Assembly (NCBI RefSeq): GCF_003443675.1
Contig: NZ_CP031963.1
Location: 1,387,501-1,451,500 of the forward strand
DNA: 64,000 nucleotides
Source of the DNA: Aquimarina sp. BL5
GTDB lineage: Bacteria; Bacteroidota; Bacteroidia; Flavobacteriales; Flavobacteriaceae
Direction of reading: 5' to 3'
In this document: in pieces, positions 44,925 to 54,047 of the stretch
How positions within the stretch are numbered: the stretch's first letter is position 1
Layout: each line of letters begins with the position of its first letter
Notes under the pieces: generated by a model
The model's input: the letters and a program-made list of their open reading frames with translations, nothing else
Database searches by the model: none
What the model was told of the DNA's origin: nothing
Made by a program: the position numbers and the translations under genes

Positions 44925-45524
44925 TTACCAAACCAAATAAGCTAAACGAAAAGAAAAGATCAATAATACTACTCCGGTTACTCTAAAAAATATTTTTAAT
45001 CTATCTGCTGAAATGAATCTCTTTAGTTTTTCTGAGAGAAATACCTTTAACAAATCTGTAGTTAAAATACCTGCTAAAACCGCTATCAAAAACACTAAAA
45101 CCGATGTAGTATCTTCATATTTTTGTTGCCCATACTTAAATACTCCAAACCAAACAACAAACACAAAAGGATTGAAAAAATTGACACTAAATCCTTTTAT
45201 AAAAAACGTACTTAACTTTTTAGAAGCTAAAGATACGCCCTCGATGATAACTGCTTTTTTCAACAGATAATTAATTCCTAACCCAAAAAGTATACAACTA
45301 CCGATAATACCTATCCAGAATTGATTCTGTGATACTGTCATAAAAGAAGAAAGTCCATAGTAACATAACGTTACGCAAACAATATCACTAACTATGATAC
45401 CAAAAACTACAGATACTCCGGCCTTAATTCCATATTGAAAACTACTGTTAAGTAATAAAAAAAATACTGGACCAACAAAAATGATCATAGCTAATCCAAT
45501 ACCAAAACCTTCGATGAATGACAT
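44925..45524 (-). CDS. LysE-family amino-acid exporter
   Basis: A 199-residue protein with six predicted helices. The N-terminus FIEGFGIGLAMIIFVGPVFFLLL and the following GIKAGVSVVFGIIVSD carry the LysE/RhtB-family Gly-Pro and Asp signatures. NFFNPFVFVVWFGV is the second conserved block. It probably exports amino acids or small metabolites. Monocistronic or with the DUF1761 gene downstream. Confidence 0.87.
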   Translation of the reverse strand: MSFIEGFGIGLAMIIFVGPVFFLLLNSSFQYGIKAGVSVVFGIIVSDIVCVTLCYYGLSSFMTVSQNQFWIGIIGSCILFGLGINYLLKKAVIIEGVSLASKKLSTFFIKGFSVNFFNPFVFVVWFGVFKYGQQKYEDTTSVLVFLIAVLAGILTTDLLKVFLSEKLKRFISADRLKIFFRVTGVVLLIFSFRLAYLVW

Positions 45525-45793
45525 TTACTATCAATAATAATTATAGCTTTGTAAATATATATATAATCACTTGCTTTTAATCATTAAAGAGATATTTATC
45601 ATTTACTATCAAATACATCATAATCATTTTGTAACCGCAAAGAAGCCTTTTTTATTTACTTTTTTGTTAATTCATTTATTGATTATATCGTAAAAATGAA
45701 GGCTTTAATGAAACATCTTTTAAAAAATTCACAACAAAGAGTCACGATAAATATAAATACCTATATTTATCCATCAATTTGAATGGTTTATTT

Positions 45794-46279
45794 ATGAGTA
45801 CAAGCTATAAAGTAAAAGTAAATAAGAATTTTGAGGCTATGATATCTGAAGAAGATATTTCAAAAACCAATATTGTTAAAACTTCTGACTCGAAATTTCA
45901 TATACTAGAAGAACATCAATCCTATCATACAGAAATTATAAAATCTGATTTCAACGATAAGAAGTATACTGTAAAAGTGAATGCTAACACGTATGAAGTG
46001 GATATCGCTAATTCGCTGGACATGATGATTTCTGAAATGGGCTTTTCTATTGGTGCTTCTAAACAAGTGAATTCTATTAAATCTCCTATGCCTGGACTCA
46101 TTATAGATATTCAGGTAGTAGTAGGTCAAACAGTAAAAGAAGATGATTACTTATTGGTCCTAGAAGCTATGAAAATGGAAAACATCATTACTTCTCCAAG
46201 AGAGGGAATCATTAAATCTATTGATGTTGCAAAAGGAGATGCCGTAGATAAAGGAAAATTATTAATCGAATTCGAATAA
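45794..46279 (+). CDS. Biotin carboxyl carrier protein of acyl-CoA carboxylase
   Basis: A 161-residue protein from the ATG at 45794; the TTG at 45779 is unlikely. The N-terminal half is a linker-like region. The C-terminal biotinyl domain (about 88-161) shows SPMPGLIIDIQVVVGQTV and the biotinylation motif LEAMKMEN (Lys at about 128). It carries biotin between the carboxylase AccC-like subunit and the carboxyltransferase encoded next, in that order, with 51- and 3-bp gaps. Confidence 0.9.
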   Translation: MSTSYKVKVNKNFEAMISEEDISKTNIVKTSDSKFHILEEHQSYHTEIIKSDFNDKKYTVKVNANTYEVDIANSLDMMISEMGFSIGASKQVNSIKSPMPGLIIDIQVVVGQTVKEDDYLLVLEAMKMENIITSPREGIIKSIDVAKGDAVDKGKLLIEFE

Positions 46280-46330
46280 AATCTTATCCACAATAGAATC
46301 AAAAAAACATATCATAAGTTCTAGTATACT

Positions 46331-47773
46331 ATGAAAAAAATATTAGTTGCCAATAGAGGAGAAATTGCCATTAGAGTTATGCAAACAGCTCGCAAAATGG
46401 GGATTAAAACCGTTGCTATTTATTCTACAGTAGACAGAAATGCTCCGCACGTAAAATTTGCAGATGAAGCTGTTTGTGTAGGTGAAGCTCCTTCTAGTGA
46501 ATCTTATTTATTAGGTTCCAAAATTATTGAAGTTGCTAAAGAATTACATGTAGATGCTATACATCCTGGCTATGGTTTCTTAAGTGAAAATGCAGACTTT
46601 GCAGAGGAAGTAGAAAAGAACAACCTCATATTCATTGGACCAAAATCAAAAGCGATTAAGGTGATGGGAAGCAAATTAGCTGCCAAAGAAGCTGTAAAAG
46701 CTTATGATATCCCTATGGTTCCTGGTATTGATGAAGCGATAACCGATGTAATCAAAGCGAAAAAAATAGCTAAGGAAATTGGTTTCCCTATTTTGATTAA
46801 AGCATCCGCTGGTGGTGGTGGAAAAGGAATGCGTGTAGTAGAAAAAGAAAGTGACTTAGCATCTCAGATGCAGCGTGCCATTAGTGAAGCTATTTCGGCT
46901 TTTGGAGATGGCTCTGTATTTATTGAAAAATATGTTGGCTCTCCGAGACATATTGAAATTCAGGTAATGGCGGATACGCATGGCAATGTAATTCACCTTT
47001 TTGAAAGAGAATGTAGTGTTCAACGTAGACATCAAAAAGTTGTGGAAGAAGCTCCTTCTGCGGTTTTAACTCCAACCTTAAGAACGGAGATGGGTGAAGC
47101 AGCTGTTAAAGTTGCAAAAGCCTGTGATTATGTTGGTGCGGGAACAGTAGAGTTTTTATTAGATGAAAATCATAATTTCTACTTCTTGGAAATGAATACA
47201 CGTCTACAAGTAGAACACCCAGTAACTGAATTGATTACGGGAACTGATTTGGTAGAACTCCAAATTAAAGTAGCTAGAGGCGAAGAACTTTCGATCAAAC
47301 AAGAAGATCTAGATATTAAAGGACATGCACTAGAATTAAGAGTGTATGCAGAAGATCCATTGAATGATTTTTTACCAAGTGTTGGCCACTTAGATACATA
47401 CAGAATTCCTATTGGAGAAGGGATTCGAGTAGATAATGGTTTTGAAGAAGGAATGGATATTCCTATCTATTATGATCCGATGTTATCTAAATTAATAACC
47501 TATGGAAAAACTCGTGAAGAAGCTATCCAATTGATGATCAAAGCAATTGATGAATATATTGTAGAAGGTGTACAAACGACTTTGCCATTTGGAAAATATG
47601 TATGTAAACACGAAGCATTTAGATCCGGTAATTTTGATACGCATTTTGTAAAAAAATATTACACTCCTGAGGTATTAAAATCCGAAATGGAAACGGAAGC
47701 CAGAATAGCTGCATTAATTGCATTAAAAAAATATCAAGAAGATCAACAAACACTAAGAATACCAACGCACTAG
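46331..47773 (+). CDS. Biotin carboxylase subunit of acyl-CoA carboxylase
   Basis: A 480-residue protein. It has the AccC-type biotin carboxylase domains: KILVANRGEIAIRVMQTARK at the start, the ATP-grasp glycine loop SAGGGGKGMRVV (about 156-167), RECSVQRRHQKVVEEAPS, and the catalytic EMNTRLQVEHPVTELITG (about 287-304). It carboxylates the biotin carrier encoded just upstream. With a downstream propionyl-type beta subunit, it likely serves acetyl/propionyl-CoA carboxylation. Second gene of a three-gene operon. Confidence 0.92.
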   Translation: MKKILVANRGEIAIRVMQTARKMGIKTVAIYSTVDRNAPHVKFADEAVCVGEAPSSESYLLGSKIIEVAKELHVDAIHPGYGFLSENADFAEEVEKNNLIFIGPKSKAIKVMGSKLAAKEAVKAYDIPMVPGIDEAITDVIKAKKIAKEIGFPILIKASAGGGGKGMRVVEKESDLASQMQRAISEAISAFGDGSVFIEKYVGSPRHIEIQVMADTHGNVIHLFERECSVQRRHQKVVEEAPSAVLTPTLRTEMGEAAVKVAKACDYVGAGTVEFLLDENHNFYFLEMNTRLQVEHPVTELITGTDLVELQIKVARGEELSIKQEDLDIKGHALELRVYAEDPLNDFLPSVGHLDTYRIPIGEGIRVDNGFEEGMDIPIYYDPMLSKLITYGKTREEAIQLMIKAIDEYIVEGVQTTLPFGKYVCKHEAFRSGNFDTHFVKKYYTPEVLKSEMETEARIAALIALKKYQEDQQTLRIPTH

Positions 47774-47776
47774 CAT

Positions 47777-49318
47777 ATGAATCCAAAAATAAAAGCTTTA
47801 CAAGAAAAAATCGATCAAGCGCATTTAGGTGGTGGTGAACAGCGTATTGAAAAACAACATCAAAAGAAAAAGTTAACTGCTCGAGAGCGGGTGGCCTATT
47901 TTCTGGATGAAGGATCTTTTGAAGAAATAGGTATTCTGGTTACCCATAGAACGACCGACTTCGGAATGGAGAAAGAAATCTATTATGGAGATGGAGTTGT
48001 AACAGGTTACGGAACTGTTAACGGACGGTTGGTGTATGTTTTCGCACAGGATTTCACTGTTTTCGGAGGAGCTTTATCAGAAACGCACGCAGAGAAAATC
48101 TGTAAAGTAATGGATCTAGCAGTCAATGTTGGAGCGCCCATTATTGGATTAAATGATTCTGGTGGCGCCAGAATCCAGGAAGGCGTGAGATCATTAGGTG
48201 GATATGCAGATATTTTTCATAAAAATGTTCAAGCATCAGGTGTTATTCCCCAAATTTCTGCTATTATGGGACCTTGTGCCGGTGGTGCGGTGTATTCTCC
48301 TGCTATAACGGATTTTACTATTATGGTAGAAGACACTAGCTATATGTTTGTAACCGGACCTAATGTCGTTAAAACCGTTACTAATGAAGAAGTAACATCG
48401 GAAGAACTAGGAGGTGCTAGCACACATTCATCTAAATCGGGAGTTGCTCATATCACTTCATCTAATGATATAGAATGTCTGGAAGATGTGAAAAAATTAT
48501 TAAGCTACCTACCTCAAAACAACCAAGAAACTCCTAAAAACATCTCTTATTCCTTAACAGATGAGAAAAGAGATATTCTTTCGGATATCATTCCTGATAA
48601 CCCCAACAAACCGTATGATATGCATGAGGTAATTGGTGGGATTATCGATGAAGATTCGTTTTATGAAATTCATAAAAACTACGCAGAGAATATCATCGTA
48701 GGTTTTGCAAGACTTGGAGGAAGAAGTGTTGGTATTGTCGCCAATCAACCTATGTTCTTAGCAGGAGTATTAGATGTAAATAGTTCTAAAAAAGCAGCAC
48801 GTTTTACACGTTTTTGTGACTGTTTCAATATTCCATTATTAGTATTAGTGGATGTTCCTGGATTCTTACCTGGTACAGATCAGGAATGGAATGGTATAAT
48901 CGTTCATGGTGCTAAATTATTATATGCCTTGAGCGAAGCTACAGTCCCAAAAGTAACAGTGATTACTCGTAAAGCATATGGTGGTGCTTATGATGTAATG
49001 AACTCTAAACACATTGGAGCGGATCTTAATTTTGCTTGGCCTACAGCCGAAATTGCAGTTATGGGAGCTAAAGGTGCTAGTGAAATAATCTTTAGAAAAG
49101 AAATTAAAGCTGCTGACGATCCTGCTGCTAAACTCGCTGAAAAAGAAGGTGAGTACGCAGATAAATTTGCCAATCCATATCGAGCTGCACAGCGTGGCTT
49201 TATTGATGAAGTAATCTTACCAGAAGATACACGAAGAAAACTCATTAAAGGATTTAGCATGTTAGAAAAGAAATCTATTGATCGCCCGAAAAGAAAACAC
49301 GGTAATATTCCATTATAA
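47777..49318 (+). CDS. Acyl-CoA carboxylase carboxyltransferase (beta) subunit
   Basis: A 513-residue protein of the propionyl/methylmalonyl-CoA carboxyltransferase type, with both crotonase-like halves. N-terminal: [52 protein letters not shown] (acyl-CoA oxyanion site). C-terminal: [42 protein letters not shown]. It transfers carboxyl from biotin to acyl-CoA. The gene starts 3 bp after the biotin carboxylase gene. It is probably a propionyl-CoA carboxylase. Confidence 0.92.
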   Translation: MNPKIKALQEKIDQAHLGGGEQRIEKQHQKKKLTARERVAYFLDEGSFEEIGILVTHRTTDFGMEKEIYYGDGVVTGYGTVNGRLVYVFAQDFTVFGGALSETHAEKICKVMDLAVNVGAPIIGLNDSGGARIQEGVRSLGGYADIFHKNVQASGVIPQISAIMGPCAGGAVYSPAITDFTIMVEDTSYMFVTGPNVVKTVTNEEVTSEELGGASTHSSKSGVAHITSSNDIECLEDVKKLLSYLPQNNQETPKNISYSLTDEKRDILSDIIPDNPNKPYDMHEVIGGIIDEDSFYEIHKNYAENIIVGFARLGGRSVGIVANQPMFLAGVLDVNSSKKAARFTRFCDCFNIPLLVLVDVPGFLPGTDQEWNGIIVHGAKLLYALSEATVPKVTVITRKAYGGAYDVMNSKHIGADLNFAWPTAEIAVMGAKGASEIIFRKEIKAADDPAAKLAEKEGEYADKFANPYRAAQRGFIDEVILPEDTRRKLIKGFSMLEKKSIDRPKRKHGNIPL

Positions 49319-49412
49319 TAGGGTTCATCAAAAACATATAAGGCTTTTTTGATATTAAGATACAACCCATTTCGTTTCTGAAATGTAAAAGCAATAACTT
49401 AAAACCATATAC

Positions 49413-49447
49413 AAAACCCAGATGTAAGAATCATACGTCTGGGTTTT
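49413..49447. terminator. Terminator-like hairpin
   Basis: AAAACCCAGA and TCTGGGTTTT form a perfect 10-bp stem with a 15-nt loop. It lies between the carboxylase operon and the minus-strand peptide gene and may serve both. Confidence 0.65.
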
Positions 49448-49474
49448 AAAATATTTAATAACCTCTTTCTTAAT

Positions 49475-49646
49475 TTATGGACAAAGAGGAACACTACCGT
49501 CTCTGCATAATTCCCCTTCTCGAACTTCATATGTAAAAGGGAAATTTTCAATACACACGAATCTGTCGCCCGAATGCATACCGCCATTAATCGATTTAAG
49601 GTCTGATTTTTTTTAATACTGCTCCGATTTCTTTTAGGTTTTTCAT
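49475..49646 (-). pseudogene. Double-glycine-leader peptide with frameshift in an A8 run
   Basis: On the minus strand an ATG opens MKNLKEIGAVLKK, then frame is lost within eight A. Shifting by one base gives SDLKSINGG and a mature part with HSGDRFVCIENF, GELCRDGSVPLCP, and a TAA at 49475. With seven A it would be a complete 56-residue precursor with a typical bacteriocin-type GG leader and three Cys. Either it is a true pseudogene, a sequence error, or it is expressed by slippage in the homopolymer. Confidence 0.6.
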
Positions 49647-49974
49647 AAGAGTAAATTTAATTAAAATAATATGGTCCTTAATCATTTAAAGACATTCAAA
49701 GATTATGTCTTCGCTTTATAGGTAATACTATATAAGCAGTAAGCTCTAATATATATGTCAAAGTTGAAAATTCCCCTAATAACATTGTTAATTAACGTTA
49801 CTTTAGTAGTGCATTTTAATATGTTTAACGCTAATAAAAACAAAGTATTATGGCAATACGTTTTATCATAACAACAATCGAGTCCGTTTATATTAGTGAA
49901 TAGGCATTCTTATAATTAAAGCTTTTTAGTATATTGTGAACTGCATACAATGTTTATAAAATTAGTGTCCCCCA
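49647..49974. other. AT-rich intergenic region, no gene seen
   Basis: 328 bp between the peptide gene start and the small membrane-protein gene. It holds divergent promoters presumably; no repeat or RNA gene is recognised. Confidence 0.5.
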
Positions 49975-50331
49975 ATGAATAAAAGACAACTCACCAAATT
50001 TGCAATCTATGCAATTGCTGTGCTTTGCGCGGCTCTTATCAATGAATTTGTAATTAAATATGTAAAAAAGCATATTCACGAACAAGGATATCTCTTGGTA
50101 TTGATAGATATGCTAATTGTAGTATTAATTTTTGCTCCAGCTTTTGCTCTTGTATCTAAATACACAAAAAAGTTATCTAAAGCTTATCTTAAAACCTCAA
50201 AAAAAGTCTCCAGTAGTAAAAATGGTAACCTGTTAGGTTTTACTGTAGCGATTATTATTTTATTTATCCTTTTTGCTTATTTAAGACATAACATCAACGT
50301 AATTCAGGATTTAAAAAAGATGATTCCATAA
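49975..50331 (+). CDS. Small membrane protein of unknown function
   Basis: A 118-residue protein with three hydrophobic helices (about 9-25, 40-58 and 84-102) linked by strongly basic loops (KYVKKHIHEQG and KYTKKLSKAYLKTSKK). Ends KKMIP. No family recognised. Monocistronic. Confidence 0.55.
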   Translation: MNKRQLTKFAIYAIAVLCAALINEFVIKYVKKHIHEQGYLLVLIDMLIVVLIFAPAFALVSKYTKKLSKAYLKTSKKVSSSKNGNLLGFTVAIIILFILFAYLRHNINVIQDLKKMIP

Positions 50332-50403
50332 TCCATAATATTGTCAGTCTTAGTTCGTCGAAGACCATTGAGTCCTTAATTTTCAATTCCACTACAACAC
50401 TTG

Positions 50404-50418
50404 TCCGCCTTTGGCGGA
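50404..50418. repeat. Short GC-rich hairpin
   Basis: TCCGCCTTTGGCGGA is a perfect 6-bp stem with a three-base loop. It lies about 60 bp downstream of the minus-strand isomerase gene and could be a REP-like element or a weak terminator. Confidence 0.4.
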
Positions 50419-50477
50419 AGCTCAGTGTGATAAAAGAGAAAAATCGACGTAGCACTTAATGATTCTGATAACATAAA

Positions 50478-51368
50478 TTAAACATCGCATATCATAATTC
50501 CTTCTTTTAGCGCTTCTAGACTATCCTCGTACGTAGGAATAAACTCTTGAGCCACATAACCTGTAAAACCATTTGCCACGATGGCTTTCATTATAGCAGG
50601 ATAATTCAATTCTTGGGTATGATTAATCTCATGCCTTCCCGGAACACCTCCAGTATGATAATGAGCAATGTAATCTTTATACTTATTAATGGTAGCAATG
50701 ATATCACCTTCCATAATTTGCATATGATAAACATCATATAACAACTTAAAGCTTGTTGAGCCTATTTTATCAACCAAAAGAACACCCCAAGGAGTAAGAT
50801 CACATTGATAATCTTTATGATCAACTTTACTATTTAATAACTCCATAATTAAAGTAACACCATTCTTCTCTGCATGCTTCACCAAAGGATCCAATCCTTT
50901 TGCACAGTTTTCCAAACCTTTTTCTTCAGAAATACCATTACGATTCCCAGAAAAAACAATTACCTGATTTATTCCAGAATTAGATGCTTGAGAAATTAAG
51001 TTCTGATATTTAATTTGTAATTCTGAGTGATTTTTGGGATCATTAAACCCATTTGTAATACTTGCAAAAGTATCTGTTGCCAAAGAACAGCTTAGTCCTT
51101 GTTCAATAACAATTTTCCATTCTTCAGGTTTCAATAAATCTATTGCTTTAATTCCAATGGCTTTTGACTTTTTCGCAAATTCTTCCAAAGGAATATTCTG
51201 ATAACACCATCGACATACTGAATGGTTAATGTTTCCCTTTAAATCATCTTGAAATGAATTCGAAATACTTTCGGATACTGATTGAGCCATCACTGTACTT
51301 CCAAAACCTATCGCTCCGATACCTAAAGATAAATTTTTAATGGCTTTTCTTCGATTTACTTTTGACAT
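50478..51368 (-). CDS. Exported TIM-barrel isomerase (hydroxypyruvate-isomerase-like)
   Basis: A 296-residue protein. The N-terminus NRRKAIKNLSLGIGAIGFG is a Tat-type signal, so periplasmic location is predicted. The TIM-barrel fold of the AP-endonuclease-2/hydroxypyruvate isomerase family has GVTLIMELLNSK (Glu), LLYDVYHMQIMEGD (Asp/His), HYHTGGVPGRHEIN (His) and VAQEFIP (Glu), the metal ligands of the family. The gene is divergent from the GMC oxidoreductase and likely acts on keto- or hydroxy-sugar intermediates of the same locus. Confidence 0.85.
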   Translation of the reverse strand: MSKVNRRKAIKNLSLGIGAIGFGSTVMAQSVSESISNSFQDDLKGNINHSVCRWCYQNIPLEEFAKKSKAIGIKAIDLLKPEEWKIVIEQGLSCSLATDTFASITNGFNDPKNHSELQIKYQNLISQASNSGINQVIVFSGNRNGISEEKGLENCAKGLDPLVKHAEKNGVTLIMELLNSKVDHKDYQCDLTPWGVLLVDKIGSTSFKLLYDVYHMQIMEGDIIATINKYKDYIAHYHTGGVPGRHEINHTQELNYPAIMKAIVANGFTGYVAQEFIPTYEDSLEALKEGIMICDV

Positions 51369-51681
51369 AGCACTTGAGTTATTTTTTAATGAATCACTAA
51401 TTTAATTAATGATTTGTTAATTGTATTGTTAAAACACAAACAAACTTCTTATATTAGAACCAGAATTTCATAATTAATGAATTCTAAAGCTATAAATTTT
51501 TATAACCTATAGCAAGAATATCTTTCTTCCAGAACAAGAAGAAAACAGACAAACAAAACTACTATCAGAGCTTTCTAATAGTGCTTTAAAAGCCTATTAG
51601 AAACAGTTATTAAATTAATAGAATAAGACGAGAAAATTTCTCGTTTATATAACTATATATTGTCTGTAAATATAAACACAT
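51369..51681. other. Divergent intergenic region of the sugar locus
   Basis: 313 bp between the exported isomerase and the GMC oxidoreductase. It contains the palindrome at 51628. Otherwise AT-rich with no gene. Confidence 0.5.
51628..51644. promoter_or_regulatory. Candidate operator palindrome upstream of the GMC gene
   Basis: ACGAGAAAATTTCTCGT is a perfect palindrome around one central A, 38 bp before the GMC ATG. Position and symmetry suit a regulator site, but no regulator gene is nearby. Confidence 0.35.
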
Positions 51682-53373
51682 ATGGAACAAGAACCACAAT
51701 ATGACGCAATTGTCGTAGGAACAGGAATTAGTGGTGGCTGGGCTGCCAAGGAACTTTGTGAAAAAGGACTTAAAACATTGGTATTAGAGCGTGGACGTAT
51801 GGTCACACATATTGATGACTATACTACTGCTAATGATGATCCTTGGGATTACGAATTAAAAGGTGAACCCTCTAGATCTGAAATTGCCGAACAACCTAAA
51901 CAACATCGTACGGGTTATGTAACGGCCAAAGCACATCGTCATTTCTTTGTTAATGATTTAAAACATCCTTACAATGAAACAAAACGTTTTGATTGGATAA
52001 GAGGCTATCACGTAGGAGGTCGATCTTTGATGTGGGGCAGACAAAGTTATAGATTATGTGATTTTGATTTTGAAGCCAATAAAAAAGAAGGAATCGCAGT
52101 AGATTGGCCGGTAAGATACAAGGACATTGCTCCTTGGTATGATAAGGTAGAAGAATTTATTGGTGTAAGCGGAGAAAAACTGGGATTGGAACAATTACCG
52201 GATGGACAATTTTTGCCTCCTATGGAATTAAATTGTGTAGAAGATCATTTAAAAAAGAACATCGCTCAGAATTATAAAGATCGTCAACTTACGATAGGCA
52301 GAGCAGCACATATCACGGGGACCAAAACTTTTGAAGGAAGGATGAACTGTCAATACCGTAACCGTTGTATGAGAGGTTGCCCTTTTGGAGCTTATTTTAG
52401 TAGTAACTCCTCCACGCTCCCTGCAGCAGAGAGAACAGGTAATATGACATTACGTCCTAATTCTATTGTGCATCAAGTACTATATGATGATAAAACAGGA
52501 AAAGCTACAGGCGTAGAAGTAATTGATACAATAACCAAAGAAAGAACTCAGTTTACGGCTAAAGTCATATTTCTATGTGCCTCCGCTATAGCGTCTGCAA
52601 GCATATTGATACAATCAAAATCAGAACGTTTCCCAAACGGTATGGGGAATGATTCAGGAGAACTGGGACATAATATTATGGATCACCATTTTAAGGCAGG
52701 AGCCTATGGAACCTATGATGATTTTAACGATAAATATTATAAAGGTCGCAGACCTAACGGTATTTATATTCCTCGTTTTAGAAACATTGGAGGCGAAACA
52801 GATCAAAAGAACTTTAACCGTGGATACGGGTTTCAAGGTGGAGCAAGCCGACATGATTGGAAAGAGACAATTGCCGAACTTGGTTATGGAAAAGAACTAA
52901 AAGAAGCAATTTTAAAACCAGGAAAATGGAGAATGGGATTAAATGGTTTTGGCGAGTGCTTGCCATATCACGAAAACAAGATGACACTGGACTACGAAAA
53001 ACTGGATGAATGGGGCTTACCAACTGTTACTTTTGATGCAGAATTTAGAGAAAATGAGTTAGAAATGCGTAAAGATATGGTCAAACAAGCGATAGATATG
53101 CTAAAACAAGCTGGTTTTACGGATATAGAATCTTGGGATGATATCGGAGCTCCTGGTTTAGGTATTCATGAAATGGGTACTGCCAGAATGGGTAAAGATC
53201 CTAAAACTTCCGTGCTAAATGGTAATAATCAAATCCATGCAGTACCTAACGTATATGTTACAGATGGCTCCTTTATGACATCGGCAAGTTGCGTAAACCC
53301 ATCATTGACCTATATGGCTTTTACCGCTAGAGCTGCAGACCACGCAGCTAGACAATTACATAAAAACGCTTAA
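51682..53373 (+). CDS. GMC-family oxidoreductase (putative glycoside 3-dehydrogenase)
   Basis: A 563-residue flavoprotein. The FAD fold starts DAIVVGTGISGGWAAKELCEKG. GYHVGGRSLMWGRQSYRL is the GMC signature region. A cysteine cluster CQYRNRCMRGCPFGA (about 220-234) resembles the Fe-S ligand set reported in bacterial glucoside 3-dehydrogenases. The C-terminus has GIHEMGTARMG and VNPSLTYMAFTARAADH with the catalytic His/Asn. No signal peptide on this subunit. The next gene encodes a gluconate-2-dehydrogenase-subunit-3-like partner with a leader, through which the complex could be exported by hitch-hiking. Function as a 3-keto-forming dehydrogenase is inferred from context. Confidence 0.87.
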   Translation: MEQEPQYDAIVVGTGISGGWAAKELCEKGLKTLVLERGRMVTHIDDYTTANDDPWDYELKGEPSRSEIAEQPKQHRTGYVTAKAHRHFFVNDLKHPYNETKRFDWIRGYHVGGRSLMWGRQSYRLCDFDFEANKKEGIAVDWPVRYKDIAPWYDKVEEFIGVSGEKLGLEQLPDGQFLPPMELNCVEDHLKKNIAQNYKDRQLTIGRAAHITGTKTFEGRMNCQYRNRCMRGCPFGAYFSSNSSTLPAAERTGNMTLRPNSIVHQVLYDDKTGKATGVEVIDTITKERTQFTAKVIFLCASAIASASILIQSKSERFPNGMGNDSGELGHNIMDHHFKAGAYGTYDDFNDKYYKGRRPNGIYIPRFRNIGGETDQKNFNRGYGFQGGASRHDWKETIAELGYGKELKEAILKPGKWRMGLNGFGECLPYHENKMTLDYEKLDEWGLPTVTFDAEFRENELEMRKDMVKQAIDMLKQAGFTDIESWDDIGAPGLGIHEMGTARMGKDPKTSVLNGNNQIHAVPNVYVTDGSFMTSASCVNPSLTYMAFTARAADHAARQLHKNA

Positions 53374-53383
53374 TCTCAGTATT

Positions 53384-54022
53384 ATGAACAGAAGAGAAGC
53401 ATTAAAAAACATAGGATTATCAGCAGGGTATATTGCTGCTACTCCAACAATACTAAGTATTTTACAAAGTTGTCAAAAAGAATATGTGTTAGACTGGACA
53501 CCTGAACTTTTATCAATAGATGAAGGAAAAGCTCTAGAACAATTAGTAGATCTTATCATTCCCGAAACGGATATTGCAGGTGCAAAATCAGTACACGTAC
53601 CTATGTTTATTGATAAATTTATTAATAACGCTCTTGAAGAGGAAGAAGAATCTCAAATGTTTACATATGGTGCTGGTGTTATCATGAAAGAACTAGGCGT
53701 TACTGAAGAAAAAAGTATAGACGATATCACCGTAGAAGCGTATGATGCGTTGCTTATGAAATACTTAAAACTTCCTAAAGAAAAACAAAAAGAATATCAG
53801 GAAGAAATGGCTACAGTAAAAACTCCTGAAGATTTAAATACTATTTCTCAGGAAGCCATATCCTTTAACTTTCTTTCATCTGTAAGAGGTTTATCCATTT
53901 ATGGATTCAAAACTTCTAAAGAAATTGCAGAAAACGCACTAAATTATTTACCCGTTCCCGGAGAATATATTGGTTGTGATTCTGTTCAAAACCTAACCGG
54001 AGGAAAAGACTGGGCTTTATAA
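53384..54022 (+). CDS. Gluconate 2-dehydrogenase subunit 3-family protein
   Basis: A 212-residue protein. The N-terminus NRREALKNIGLSAGYIAATP is a Tat-like signal, with a Cys in LQSCQKEY that could be lipidated. The family domain shows LDWTPELLSIDEGKALEQLVDLIIPETD. It forms a complex with the GMC flavoprotein encoded 10 bp upstream and carries the export signal for both. No cytochrome subunit gene lies nearby, so the electron acceptor is unclear. Confidence 0.88.
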   Translation: MNRREALKNIGLSAGYIAATPTILSILQSCQKEYVLDWTPELLSIDEGKALEQLVDLIIPETDIAGAKSVHVPMFIDKFINNALEEEEESQMFTYGAGVIMKELGVTEEKSIDDITVEAYDALLMKYLKLPKEKQKEYQEEMATVKTPEDLNTISQEAISFNFLSSVRGLSIYGFKTSKEIAENALNYLPVPGEYIGCDSVQNLTGGKDWAL

Positions 54023-54047
54023 AAACCACTTAACTAAACTTAAAATT

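Noticed and set aside
45779..45793. TTG start of the biotin carrier gene
   Set aside because: The ATG 15 bp downstream gives a more natural N-terminus and no Shine-Dalgarno or other signal supports the TTG.
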